From CAZADH01 sp964483805 (lineage in GTDB: Bacteria; Muiribacteriota; Ozemobacteria; Ozemobacterales; Ozemobacteraceae): DNA of 27,798 bases. The notes beneath the pieces were generated by a model that worked only from the letters and a program-made list of their open reading frames with translations, did no database searches and was not told the DNA's origin. The DNA is taken from NCBI GenBank assembly GCA_964483805.1, contig CAZADH010000044.1:1-27798 (forward strand). Direction: 5' to 3'. Both the position numbers and the translations under genes were made by a program. This document shows, in pieces, positions 13,816-22,900 of this stretch. Each line of letters begins with the position of its first letter. Position 1 is the stretch's first letter.

Positions 13816-16197
13816 ATGTCATCCATACACCTATGGTTCCGTTCTCTCGCCAACCGGGCCATTGTCGCTGCGGTGGTTCTGCTGCCGCTCATGGTGGGTT
13901 GCCAGCATCGCAGCGAATCCCCCGTCATCCCCATTCCCGAAGGGATTGCGGCACCGGCGCCAACGAGCACTGGCAACGCCAGCCTGAACTTCAAGATCAG
14001 TCTCGACGGCACCGACCAGACCGCCGAGCTGCTGGGGGCATTGCGCGCGGCGAGCGATACTGCCAGCAACACGACCGCAGCCACAGTGACGATCACGCTG
14101 GTGACGCTCAACGTCGGGGTCACCACCGGAGCCTCGACCGCGACCCAGACCCGCGAAGTCAGCGTGGTCAACGGCGAGGCCAGTGCGACATTCACAGGTC
14201 TGCCCGCGCAACCGGTGTTTGCGACGGTCGAGATCGCTTCCGGTTCGTATCGCGGTTGCGATCGTTTCCGCGGCGCACTCGATCTAGCGACCGGCACCAA
14301 TGCGCTTGTCGCCGTTCCGCGCGGGTCACGCTTCGCACGCGATGTCACCGCCCACGTGATCGAACGCATGATCAGTGACGGCACCTCGATTCGTCGCGCC
14401 AATCGCACACTGGTGGCCACCGTTGACGCCGCCGTCGCCCAACTCACGCGCGACAATGATTACGTTTACACGACGGCCTACGAGGCCATGCGACGCCGCC
14501 TCAACTCGAGCCTGGCAAACAACACGCCGCCCGGGGCCCCGGCAATCACCGACGTGGTCGCGGCCACCGACGTCGGCACCGGTTCCGATTCTCAGGTTCT
14601 GCACGCGAATCCCATGGTTGGGGTATATCAGTACCGCAGCGTCGATCCCGATTCCGGCGACCAACCCAGTTGGGCCGATTTCGAGATTTATGACGTCGCG
14701 ACACCGACGGCAGGCCATCTCGTGTGGGTCAACTCGACCTGCACAGTCAGCCTCTATTCACCCATGTCAGTGACCTGCGAAGTCTCGACCGCGAGCGGAT
14801 CCTTCCGCAATGCCTGGACCGGACGCAGCAAGATCCCCGGTTACCGCACCCCATTCTGGTTGCGCGCCCGCTTCCATGACAACAACGGCGGCATCGGCTC
14901 CTGGTCGGAGATGCGTGCTCTGACCTCTGATTACGGCCCAACGTTCGCCTGGCAGGTTCTGCTTGGGGGTTCCGAAAATGACTACGGCACCGGCATCCTG
15001 CCCGCTGCCGACGGCAACGGTGTCGTCGTGTCCGCCTACGGCATGAGCCTGCCCGGTGGCACTGGCTACATGCGCGATTTCAGCGCTATTTACCAACTCG
15101 ATGCCAATGGCAACAAACTCTGGCAGCGCTTCTACGGGGGCAACAGTTACAGCAACGGCGGCGGCGGCACCTCCGATGTCACCGTCAGCGACATCATCCG
15201 CTATGGCAGCGGCTACGGCGTTCTCTGCCACTCGACGGCCGACACCGTCGACTTCGTCGGCAACGATTGGCGCACCGGCTACTCCTGGTTCCTGAAGGTC
15301 GGCGCAGGCGGTGAAGACCTGGGCAAGATCAAGTTCCCCGGCAACCCGCAACAGACTTACGACATGACGCTTGCCGCCAACGGCACGGTGTTCGGCGTGG
15401 GCGTCGCCATCAACGGCAGCTCTCAGTTCATGACCATTCCCCAGACGGGTTCCGGTTCGGCCGAACCGGTCTCCCCAACCAGCGGCGGCGGAACCTTCAC
15501 ACCGCGGTCCGTCGTGGCCGGACATGGCGACACCGTTGATCTGCGGAAACTGTACATGGCCGGCAGCCAGCGTCCCACCGGCCAGACCCACGATCGCATG
15601 TTCTTCCGGGAATTGACCACTACCCTCGCGAACTGGGAAGAAGACTGGGATTCCGACGAGTTTGCTCTTCGCGTGGTCAAGGCCCCCGACAACTGTTACC
15701 TCGTTCTGAGCGAAACCAACAGCGGCAACGTGCCTGGGTGGCATGGCGGCGGCGAGATCGTGGTCACCAAGCTGCGGGTCACCGACACGACCGTCGACAA
15801 GGTCTGGCAAGTTACCCTCGGGGGTGACGGCGCCGAGACTGCGCGTCGCATCAGGGTCACCAGTGACGGCGGTTGCATCATTCTGGGCACCACCGAGTCG
15901 AATCCGAGCAGTTCATCAACGGGGCCCAAGGGCGGCCTTCTGGGCGCCAGTAGCCAGGGTCTGAAACGCCAACTGTGGCTGGTCAAGCTCGATTCGTCCG
16001 GCAACGTGCAATGGCAGAAGGTTCTCGGCGGGGGCTGGGGCTCGAGCGGGTGGGGCGCCCAGGCCGGTGATGTCGCGCAATTGCCGGATGGCGGCTACGC
16101 CGTGACCGGCGCCAACAATGCGGGGCTGCTCCGTCCCAACGGCACCTCGGCCGACAGTCGGCTCTTCGATGTGTGGGTGGTCCGGCTTGATCCCTGA
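13816..16197 (+). CDS. Lipoprotein with FN3-like and beta-propeller-like repeats
   Basis: 793 residues. ATG 13816 follows GGGGAGGG with 5-nt spacing. The signal peptide ends in a lipobox LMVG|C (Cys29), so the protein is probably lipid-anchored on an outer leaflet. Residues about 55-230 are a beta-rich region ending in helices of unknown type. Residues about 243-375 resemble a fibronectin-III/Ig-like domain ('YQYRSVDPDSGDQPSWADFEIYDV', 'FWLRARFHDNNGGIGSWSEM'). From about 378 to the end, blades of the form 'W-Q-x-x-L-GG-x-x-x-D-x-G', 'D-GG-x-x-x-x-G-T' and 'LD-x-x-GN-x-x-W-Q-K' recur (for example at KVWQVTLGGDGAETARRI and VQWQKVLGGGWG). These are like the DGG-type propeller repeats common in secreted bacterial proteins. 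The ligand is unknown. It is probably a surface or periplasmic binding protein. Confidence 0.75.
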   Translation: MSSIHLWFRSLANRAIVAAVVLLPLMVGCQHRSESPVIPIPEGIAAPAPTSTGNASLNFKISLDGTDQTAELLGALRAASDTASNTTAATVTITLVTLNVGVTTGASTATQTREVSVVNGEASATFTGLPAQPVFATVEIASGSYRGCDRFRGALDLATGTNALVAVPRGSRFARDVTAHVIERMISDGTSIRRANRTLVATVDAAVAQLTRDNDYVYTTAYEAMRRRLNSSLANNTPPGAPAITDVVAATDVGTGSDSQVLHANPMVGVYQYRSVDPDSGDQPSWADFEIYDVATPTAGHLVWVNSTCTVSLYSPMSVTCEVSTASGSFRNAWTGRSKIPGYRTPFWLRARFHDNNGGIGSWSEMRALTSDYGPTFAWQVLLGGSENDYGTGILPAADGNGVVVSAYGMSLPGGTGYMRDFSAIYQLDANGNKLWQRFYGGNSYSNGGGGTSDVTVSDIIRYGSGYGVLCHSTADTVDFVGNDWRTGYSWFLKVGAGGEDLGKIKFPGNPQQTYDMTLAANGTVFGVGVAINGSSQFMTIPQTGSGSAEPVSPTSGGGTFTPRSVVAGHGDTVDLRKLYMAGSQRPTGQTHDRMFFRELTTTLANWEEDWDSDEFALRVVKAPDNCYLVLSETNSGNVPGWHGGGEIVVTKLRVTDTTVDKVWQVTLGGDGAETARRIRVTSDGGCIILGTTESNPSSSSTGPKGGLLGASSQGLKRQLWLVKLDSSGNVQWQKVLGGGWGSSGWGAQAGDVAQLPDGGYAVTGANNAGLLRPNGTSADSRLFDVWVVRLDP

Positions 16198-16281
16198 TCG
16201 ACAGCGATCTCTGGCGGCATGCACCAAGGGCCGAGGGACCCACTGTCCGCCCAGCGCAGCACGACGCCAACGACGAAGTTG

Positions 16282-16310
16282 CTGCAACATGACGCCGGAC
16301 ACGATATAAT
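16282..16310 (+). promoter_or_regulatory. Promoter of the second STAS gene
   Basis: A perfect -10 box TATAAT (16305-16310) in GC-rich DNA, with a weak -35 (CTGCAA, 16282-16287) at 17-bp spacing. TTGCTG at 16279-16284 is an alternative at 20 bp. The transcript would start near 16317, giving a 30-nt leader that contains the GAAGGTGAG Shine-Dalgarno for ATG 16349. Confidence 0.55.
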
Positions 16311-16348
16311 AGACCCGATTGAAACCATACTGTGAAGGTGAGCCGACG

Positions 16349-16699
16349 ATGTCCGACGAAAAGGTGAAGGTCGAAGTCAAGGGCGGGGTGGTCGACATCC
16401 TGCTATTGGCGCCTGTCGATGTCGACAGCGCCGACGGTATCCGCAAAGCGGTCGATGGCCAACTGCAAGCCGGTCAGACCCGCTTTGCCTTTGATTTCAG
16501 CCGCACGCGCCTCATTCCGAGTCCGGTGGTGGCCAGCATCCTCGAGGCCGCCGAAAAAATCGTCGATGACCACCACGGCAAGATCGTGGTCTGCGGTCTT
16601 TCCGAACTCAATCAACGGGTCTTCGAAATGGTCGGCGTATTTCTTTTTGCCGAACAGTGCAATACACTGGCCGAGGCCGAGGTCAAGGCCCTGCTCTGA
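16349..16699 (+). CDS. STAS-domain protein, degenerate phospho-loop
   Basis: 116 residues from ATG 16349, after AAGGTGAG; an earlier TTG at 16319 is less likely. STAS pattern: MSDEKVKVEVKGGVVDILLLAPVD for the first strands, FAFDFSRTRLIPSPVVASILEAAEKI for the central strand, loop and helix, then KIVVCGLSELNQRVFEMVGV. The canonical D-S-S-G phospho-loop is replaced by I-P-S-P, leaving one serine. The same length as the STAS protein at 203-553 suggests distant paralogues, although the sequences are quite different. It stands as a single-gene unit with its own promoter and terminator, between two large lipoprotein genes. It may relay or titrate an anti-sigma factor or act in a stressosome-like complex; the partner is unknown. 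Confidence 0.85.
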   Translation: MSDEKVKVEVKGGVVDILLLAPVDVDSADGIRKAVDGQLQAGQTRFAFDFSRTRLIPSPVVASILEAAEKIVDDHHGKIVVCGLSELNQRVFEMVGVFLFAEQCNTLAEAEVKALL

Positions 16700-16717
16700 A
16701 GCAGCTCTCCCTCGAAA

Positions 16718-16758
16718 CAAACACCCCGGGTCCCCGTGACTCGGGGTGTTTGCTTTTT
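16718..16758 (+). terminator. Rho-independent terminator after the second STAS gene
   Basis: CAAACACCCCG (16718-16728) and CGGGGTGTTTG (16742-16752) form a perfect 11-bp stem with a 13-nt loop, followed by C and five T (16754-16758). It begins 18 bp after the STAS stop codon. Confidence 0.9.
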
Positions 16759-16799
16759 GGCCGCACGGGGCACCGATTTACGACGACACCATCAAATTG

Positions 16800-16828
16800 T
16801 TGTACATGACCGACACTGGGTGTACAAT
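16800..16828 (+). promoter_or_regulatory. Promoter with inverted repeat before the first giant lipoprotein gene
   Basis: TTGTAC (16800-16805), a 17-bp spacer and TACAAT (16823-16828) make a good sigma-70-type promoter. The boxes are embedded in a perfect inverted repeat, TTGTACA (16800-16806) and TGTACAA (16821-16827), centred on the spacer, as expected for a dimeric regulator that blocks both boxes. The predicted transcript starts near 16835, about 160 nt before the ATG. Confidence 0.55.
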
Positions 16829-16834
16829 AATCTC

Positions 16835-16997
16835 ACCGGATCGCGCCGGGGTACCCACCCACACACCGTTGCTGTCACAAAGGGCGGCACTTCCAGTGCG
16901 GCATTTCGAGGCCACCGCCGCCCTTGATGCGCCCAGGGGTCGTTGACCAAGGTCGACGCCACCCAACGACCTGACTTCACCGAGACCGAGGGGAATC
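16835..16997 (+). promoter_or_regulatory. Long, possibly structured 5' leader
   Basis: About 160 nt without a supported gene. AAGGGCGGC (16880-16888) pairs perfectly with GCCGCCCTT (16917-16925). GGTCGTT (16938-16944) pairs perfectly with AACGACC (16965-16971), with GACC-AA-GGTC nested inside. A 15-codon reading frame (16927-16974) covers the second stem but has no Shine-Dalgarno. I do not recognise a known riboswitch core. The lipoprotein's own Shine-Dalgarno (GAGGGG, 16988-16993) lies free, 3' of the stems. Confidence 0.35.
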
Positions 16998-19900
16998 ATG
17001 CACAACGAGAATTCCACCGGAAACACCTGCATCGAGCGCTTTGCCCCCACTTCGTTCGTTCTTGCCCTGTTCGCCTGCGTTGTCGCGCTGGGCATCTTCG
17101 TCGGCTGCGGCGGCGGGGGTGGCGGCGGCGGCAGCGCCGGTCCCGCCAATGCCGGCGCCGAATCGGCCCGCATCAGCACCCAACTCAACGGGTTTCTCGA
17201 CGCCTGGCGCCCGGGCAGCGCCCGTCCCTGGCAGGGCTATCTCAGTCGCCGCCTCGCCGCGGTCACCAACCAGGGCAGCACGCTCGTGCCGTTCACGGTC
17301 TTCGACCTCGGCGACGACGTCAACGATCCGCACGACAACACCGCCTACACCTTCTCGCTCGACACCAATGCCATCGTCTATCTGTCGGCCGAGATCGCGA
17401 TCGTACCGATCTTCCTGCAGTTCGCCGATGGACAACGTATTGACGTTCACTTTCACATGCTCCACGAAAACGGCAACTGGCAGATCGATGACATCGAGAT
17501 CAATCTGCATGCCGGCTCGACCGGCCCAACCACGATCACCAGCGCCGAGATGTGGCCCATTGCCCGCGGCAACCGTTGGCGCTTCGTCGATGTGCCGGTG
17601 AGTGGGCCGTCCGTTGGCGGCGTGGCCAGTTTTCAGATTCTGCTCGCCAATCGCGACGCCGTGCCCAACAGCGACAACCTCGCCATCTGGACCCTCGATC
17701 GCGCCGAGGTCACGGGGCCCCTCAGCCTCGACCGCTCAACGTGGGGATTGGCGACCTCGACCCTCATCTTCGGCACGCCCGCCTCGCGCCGCCCGACCTT
17801 GCGCGCCGCGCCGACCAGCACCGGCCTGCTCGACGGCCCGGTCTCGCCGTCCGGGTTGCGACTCGCCGATATCATCGATGGCACGCAACAGAACCAGTGG
17901 CGCGTCGCCAACACCCTCGGCCTGTTCTTCTTCGGCGCCGACAACCGGTTCAACGCCGGGAACCCCTGGCGCCTGACCCCGTGGCTCGCCGCAACCGGCG
18001 CCACCCTGTCGCAAAACCTCTCCTGGTCTGACGCGCGCGGCAACACCCTCGCCGCCGTCGCGCGCACCCGCATGGCCGGCACCGCCCGCATCAAGCTGCC
18101 GTGGCGCGAGGTCGACGCGGTGCGCGTCGATGTCGGCGTGCGCCTGAGCGATACACGCGCCATCGTCGAAAGCTGGTTCTTTGCCCCCGGCCTCGGCCCC
18201 GTCGCAATCGCAGGCTACGACCCGGTTACCGGCAACGTCACGAGCCTCGGCGTCCTGCTCGATGCGATTGTCGGCGGGCTCAGCCAGGGCCCATCCAGCG
18301 GCGCCCCGACCTTTGCCGCGCTGCAATTGACCAATCCGACGCCGACGGCGTCGCTGACCATCGACGCCGATGTGGCCCACACCTTCGTCGCCACGGGCGG
18401 CGCGGCGCCCTACGCCTGGACCCTGATCGGCGGGCCGGCGTGGCTGGCCCTCGACGCGTCGACCGGGGCCTTGAGCGGCAAACCGGCCGCCACCGGGTCG
18501 TTCTCGTTCACCGTCGAGGTTCGCGACGCCAACGGCGCGACGACTCGCCGCCTGCTGACCTGGACGGTGGCCGATGCGCCGATCACCGGCACAGGCACCG
18601 GCACAGGGTCCGGCACGGGAACGGGGTCCAGCACCGGGACTGGCACCGGCACGTCGCCGCTGCCCATCACCGTGACCCTGACTTCGATCAGCCCCGATCC
18701 GACCAACGCCGAGCCGATACCGGTCGAGGTGACGTTCTCAGAAGATGTCGCCGGTCTGGCAGTAGGTAGCTTTACAGTGTATGGCGGCACGGCCGGCGGT
18801 CTCCAGGTCGTGACGGCCGGGCGCAGCTATACCCTCGAGATCACGCCGACGCAGCAAGGCCAAATCACCGTCGGCATCGCCACCGCGACGCTCATCGGCG
18901 CGACCGGCGGCACCAATGCCTCCGCGGCGTGGCTGGTGCGTACCTTCGACAGCATACCGCCGGTGTTCACGGTGACGTCGACAGCCCCGGAACCCACCGG
19001 CGCGTCACCGATCCCGGTCGAGATCCTGTGCAACGAGCCCGTTTCCGGGTTCAGCGCTGCCGACCTGCGGGTGGGCAACGCCATCGCCGGCCCGCTGCAG
19101 GTCATCGTTCCGAATCTGCGCTGGTCGGTCGACCTGACGCCGTCGGCCGTCGGTGCCGTGACGCTCGACGTGGCCACGGCCGCGGCTCTCGATGCCGCCG
19201 GCAACACGAACGCTGCCGCCACCCGCCTGACCCGGACCTTCTCGAGCAACGCGCCGACGGTCGTGCTGTCGACGACCGCCAACGACCCGACCAATGTCGC
19301 GCCGCTCGTGGTCGTCGCCTCGTTCAGCAAAGCGGTGAGCGAGTTGACGCTCACCGGGATCACCGTCACCAATGGCTCGGCCACCAGCATCACGCCGCTG
19401 ACAGCCAGTCGGTCCTGGAGCATTTCCGTCGTTCCGGCCGGCCCCGGCACAGTCACCGTCGCGCTCGCCGCGGGCGTCGTCGCCGACGCATTCGGCAACG
19501 GCAACCTCGCGGCCGCGCCACTGACGCGGGTTTTCGACAACACCGCGCCGTCGGTCAGCCTGAGCACCGGCGCCGGCAACCCGACCGCGGTGTCGCCGAT
19601 CCCGGTGACGATTGCCTTCGGCGAACCCGTATCGCCGCTGGCATTGGCAGCCGTTCGCGTCACCAACGGCACTCCGACGAATCTGCGGGTCACCACCCCC
19701 GGGCGCATCTGGATGGTCGACGTGACCCCATCGGGCGTCGGCTCGGTAACCATCGAAATCGCGGCCAACAGCGTGCTCGACGCCGCCGGCAACGGCAACG
19801 CGCCGTCGGCGCCCCTGGTGCGCGTCTTTGACAGTGTCGCCCCGATCGCTCTGCTGGGCACCACGGCCTCGGAACCGACCAACGTCTCGCCGCTGCCGGT

Positions 19901-22900
19901 CACGCTCTCGTTCAGCAAAGACGTGTCGGCCCCGACAATAGGTAATATTACCGTAGTAGGCGGCACCGCCGCCGGCTTGACGATGACGACAGCCAACCGT
20001 GCGTGGTCGATCCAGGTGACACCTGCCGGCCCGGGCACGATCACGGTCAACGCGGCCGCGGGTGTGGTTCAGGACGCCGGGGGCAACGGCAACCTGGCCG
20101 CGACCCCACTGGTGCGCCACTTCGACAACATCGCCCCGACGGTGTCGCTGACCACCAACGCGTCGGAACCGACGAACAGTTCGCCGATTCCGGTGACCCT
20201 GACCTTCAGCAAGACCGTCAGCGCACCGTCACTGGCGGCCATCACCGTCGGCAACGGCACTCCGACCAACCTGCGCGAGATCAGCGCCGGCCGCGTCTGG
20301 ATGGTCGACGTGACGCCCACGACGATCGGCCTGGTGACCGTTGACCTGGCCACCGGCAGCGTGCACGACGTTGCCGGCAACGGCAACAACGCCGCGCCGC
20401 GCCTGTCCCGCACCTTCGATAGTCAGCAACCTGTTGTATTGCTCAGTTCGACCGCGAGCCCGACCACCAATGTGTCGCCGATCCCGGTGACGATCACGTT
20501 CAGCAAAGACGTGACCGGCCTTGCCCTCGCAAACCTGACCGTCGGCAACGGCACCGCCGGCAACCTGCAGGTCGTCACTGCCAATCGCGCCTGGCGCGCA
20601 GATGTTACGCCGAGCGGGCAGGGGGCTGTCACCGTCGGCGTCGCGGCCAGTGTCACCACCGATCTGTCGGGCAACGGCAACCTGGCGGCGGCGCAGTTGT
20701 CGCGCGTGTATGACAGTGTGGCACCGACAGCCAATCTTGCACCCAGTATCACTGGATTGACCAATCTGACGGTTGCGTCGGCCACGGTAAGCGGCCTCGA
20801 CGTCGCCGCCTATCGGTATCGACTCGATTTGGGCGCATGGAGCGCGGAGGCTTCCGCAACTACACCAATCAGTCTCTCGGGTGTCCTTGACGGAATACAT
20901 ACGTTATATGTCATTGGCCGCGACGACGCCGACAACTGGCAGGCCCAAGGGAGCGCAGCCATGGCCACCTGGACCGTCGACGCCACGCCACCGACACCGC
21001 CGACCGGTATCACTCTGACCCCGGAAAGTGGAACGATCGTCGTCAACACAATTAACACGACCAATAGCAATCTGACAGTGGCTGCCACGATCGTTGCCAA
21101 CGAAGCCATCGGTGGGCGAGCCGAACTGCTTCTCAACGGAAGTCCGTTCACGCCGGGACGAGTGGATGCAGCCATCGCGACCGGCGACGTACAAGTAACG
21201 TTCAACTTCGGCGCCGCCAACAATACGCAGCTCCGAACGGCCGTTCCGGCGGGCGGAGTCATCAGCGTCCGGTTGACTGACATCGCATCGAACAGTGTGT
21301 TGAGTGTGGCGAATCCGACGCTGACGGTGGATTATCTTGCCGCAACCGCAACTCTGGCAAACCTGCCCGCCAGTTTCTCGCTCGACACTACCACCAGTAT
21401 TGTGGTTGGTGGCGCAGACATCGCTGAATATCAGTACAAAATCGATGCCAGCGCCTACTCGGCGGCGATCTCTGTCGCTACGCCTATTGCGTTGTCCGGA
21501 CTGGCCTTCGGCACCCACACACTGCGGGTTGTCGGCAAAGACAACGCGGGCAACTGGCAAACCGACGCCAATGCGACGGTCGTCAGTTGGGCCGTGATCT
21601 CTCCTCCACATACTTTTTCCGCCCACCTCGGGGGCGATTCGTCGGGTTTCTGGCAAGGCAACCGCGTGGCGCTTGCGCGGCCTTACTCCGTTGCTGTCGA
21701 CACGGTCGGGAACGTCTACACCATTGACCAGGGGTTGAACTTCCTCACAAAACTTGACGTGAACGGGAATTATCTTATGCGCTGGGGCGCGGCGGGCTTC
21801 ATGCCTGGAGGTGGTTACCCATTCGGGTCGCCTTACGGTGTGTCGGTCGATTCATCGAACAATGTGTGGGTCGCGGATACAAGCTATGGTCGCATTCAGA
21901 AATACGACAACAATGGCAACTTCCTTGGTACATTCAATGTCAGTTCGACAAGAGGTGTCGCAGCAACAAACAGCGGCCACGCCGTCGTTTCGAGCGTCTC
22001 GGGAAATCGGATCTTCGATTTCGATTCTGGATTCAACATGGTGGCATCGTATGGCGGAACAGGCACAGGCAACGGTCAGTTCAATAGCCCGAGAGGCATT
22101 GCCATTGATCACAGTAGTGGGAATTACTTCGTCCTCGATGCCGGCAACAATCGAATTCAGAAGTTTAGCGCCGCACACACTTTCTTAACCAAGTGGGGTT
22201 CATCTGGCGCCGCGGATGGGCAGTTTAGCTTGAGCAGTTATGCGCATGGCGTTGCCGTGGATGGTGCGGGCAACGTGTTTGTCGCAGACGCTGGCAACAA
22301 TCGAATTCAGAAATTCGATGCATCTGGAACATTCCTGACGAAGTTCGCAACCCAGAGTCCCGGTGGAGTGGCCGTGGATGGACTTGGAAATGTCCTGGTC
22401 TCTGACTATTTCGGCTCGATCCGCAAACACGATTCCTCAGGGATTGTTTTGTGGGAGAAAGGCACTGGTGCTCACGGTGCCGATGGCAAATTCTTCCTGC
22501 CTAGCGCAGTGGCTGTGAGCGGGGGCAACATCTACGTTGCAGATGGCTCGAACTCCAGGATTCAGAGATTCGACGCGACCGGAAACTACGTTTCCAAATG
22601 GGGAAGCAACGGTTCTGGGGACGGCCAATTCAGTGCGCTGGCTGACATCGCAGCCGACGGTTCCGGAAACCTATTTGTTGTAGAGATCAATGGTGATCGC
22701 GTCCAGAAGTTCGACTCAGCCGGGAACTTTTTGATGAAGTGGGGAAGCAGTGGTTCTGGCACGGGCCAACTCGATGGACCCAGGGGGGTCATGGTCGACA
22801 GTCTCGGTAACATTTACGTCGCCGACACGCAGAACAACCGCATTCAGAAATTTGACCCGGCAGGAGTTTTCGTTCTGGAGTGGGGTTCTGCCGGTTCAGC

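Noticed and set aside
13095..14456. 453-codon open frame on the minus strand spanning the AsmA end and the next gene
   Set aside because: It crosses two good genes and a promoter region, shows no domain, and carries a poly-Phe run that is the reverse of the AsmA poly-Lys tail.
16880..16971. Known riboswitch (for example c-di-GMP GEMM)
   Set aside because: Stems are present but I could not find any conserved riboswitch core sequence; kept only as an unassigned structured leader.
18670..20724. CRISPR-like regular repeats
   Set aside because: The 294-bp periodicity is protein domain repetition in one open frame, with no short identical repeats separated by unique spacers.
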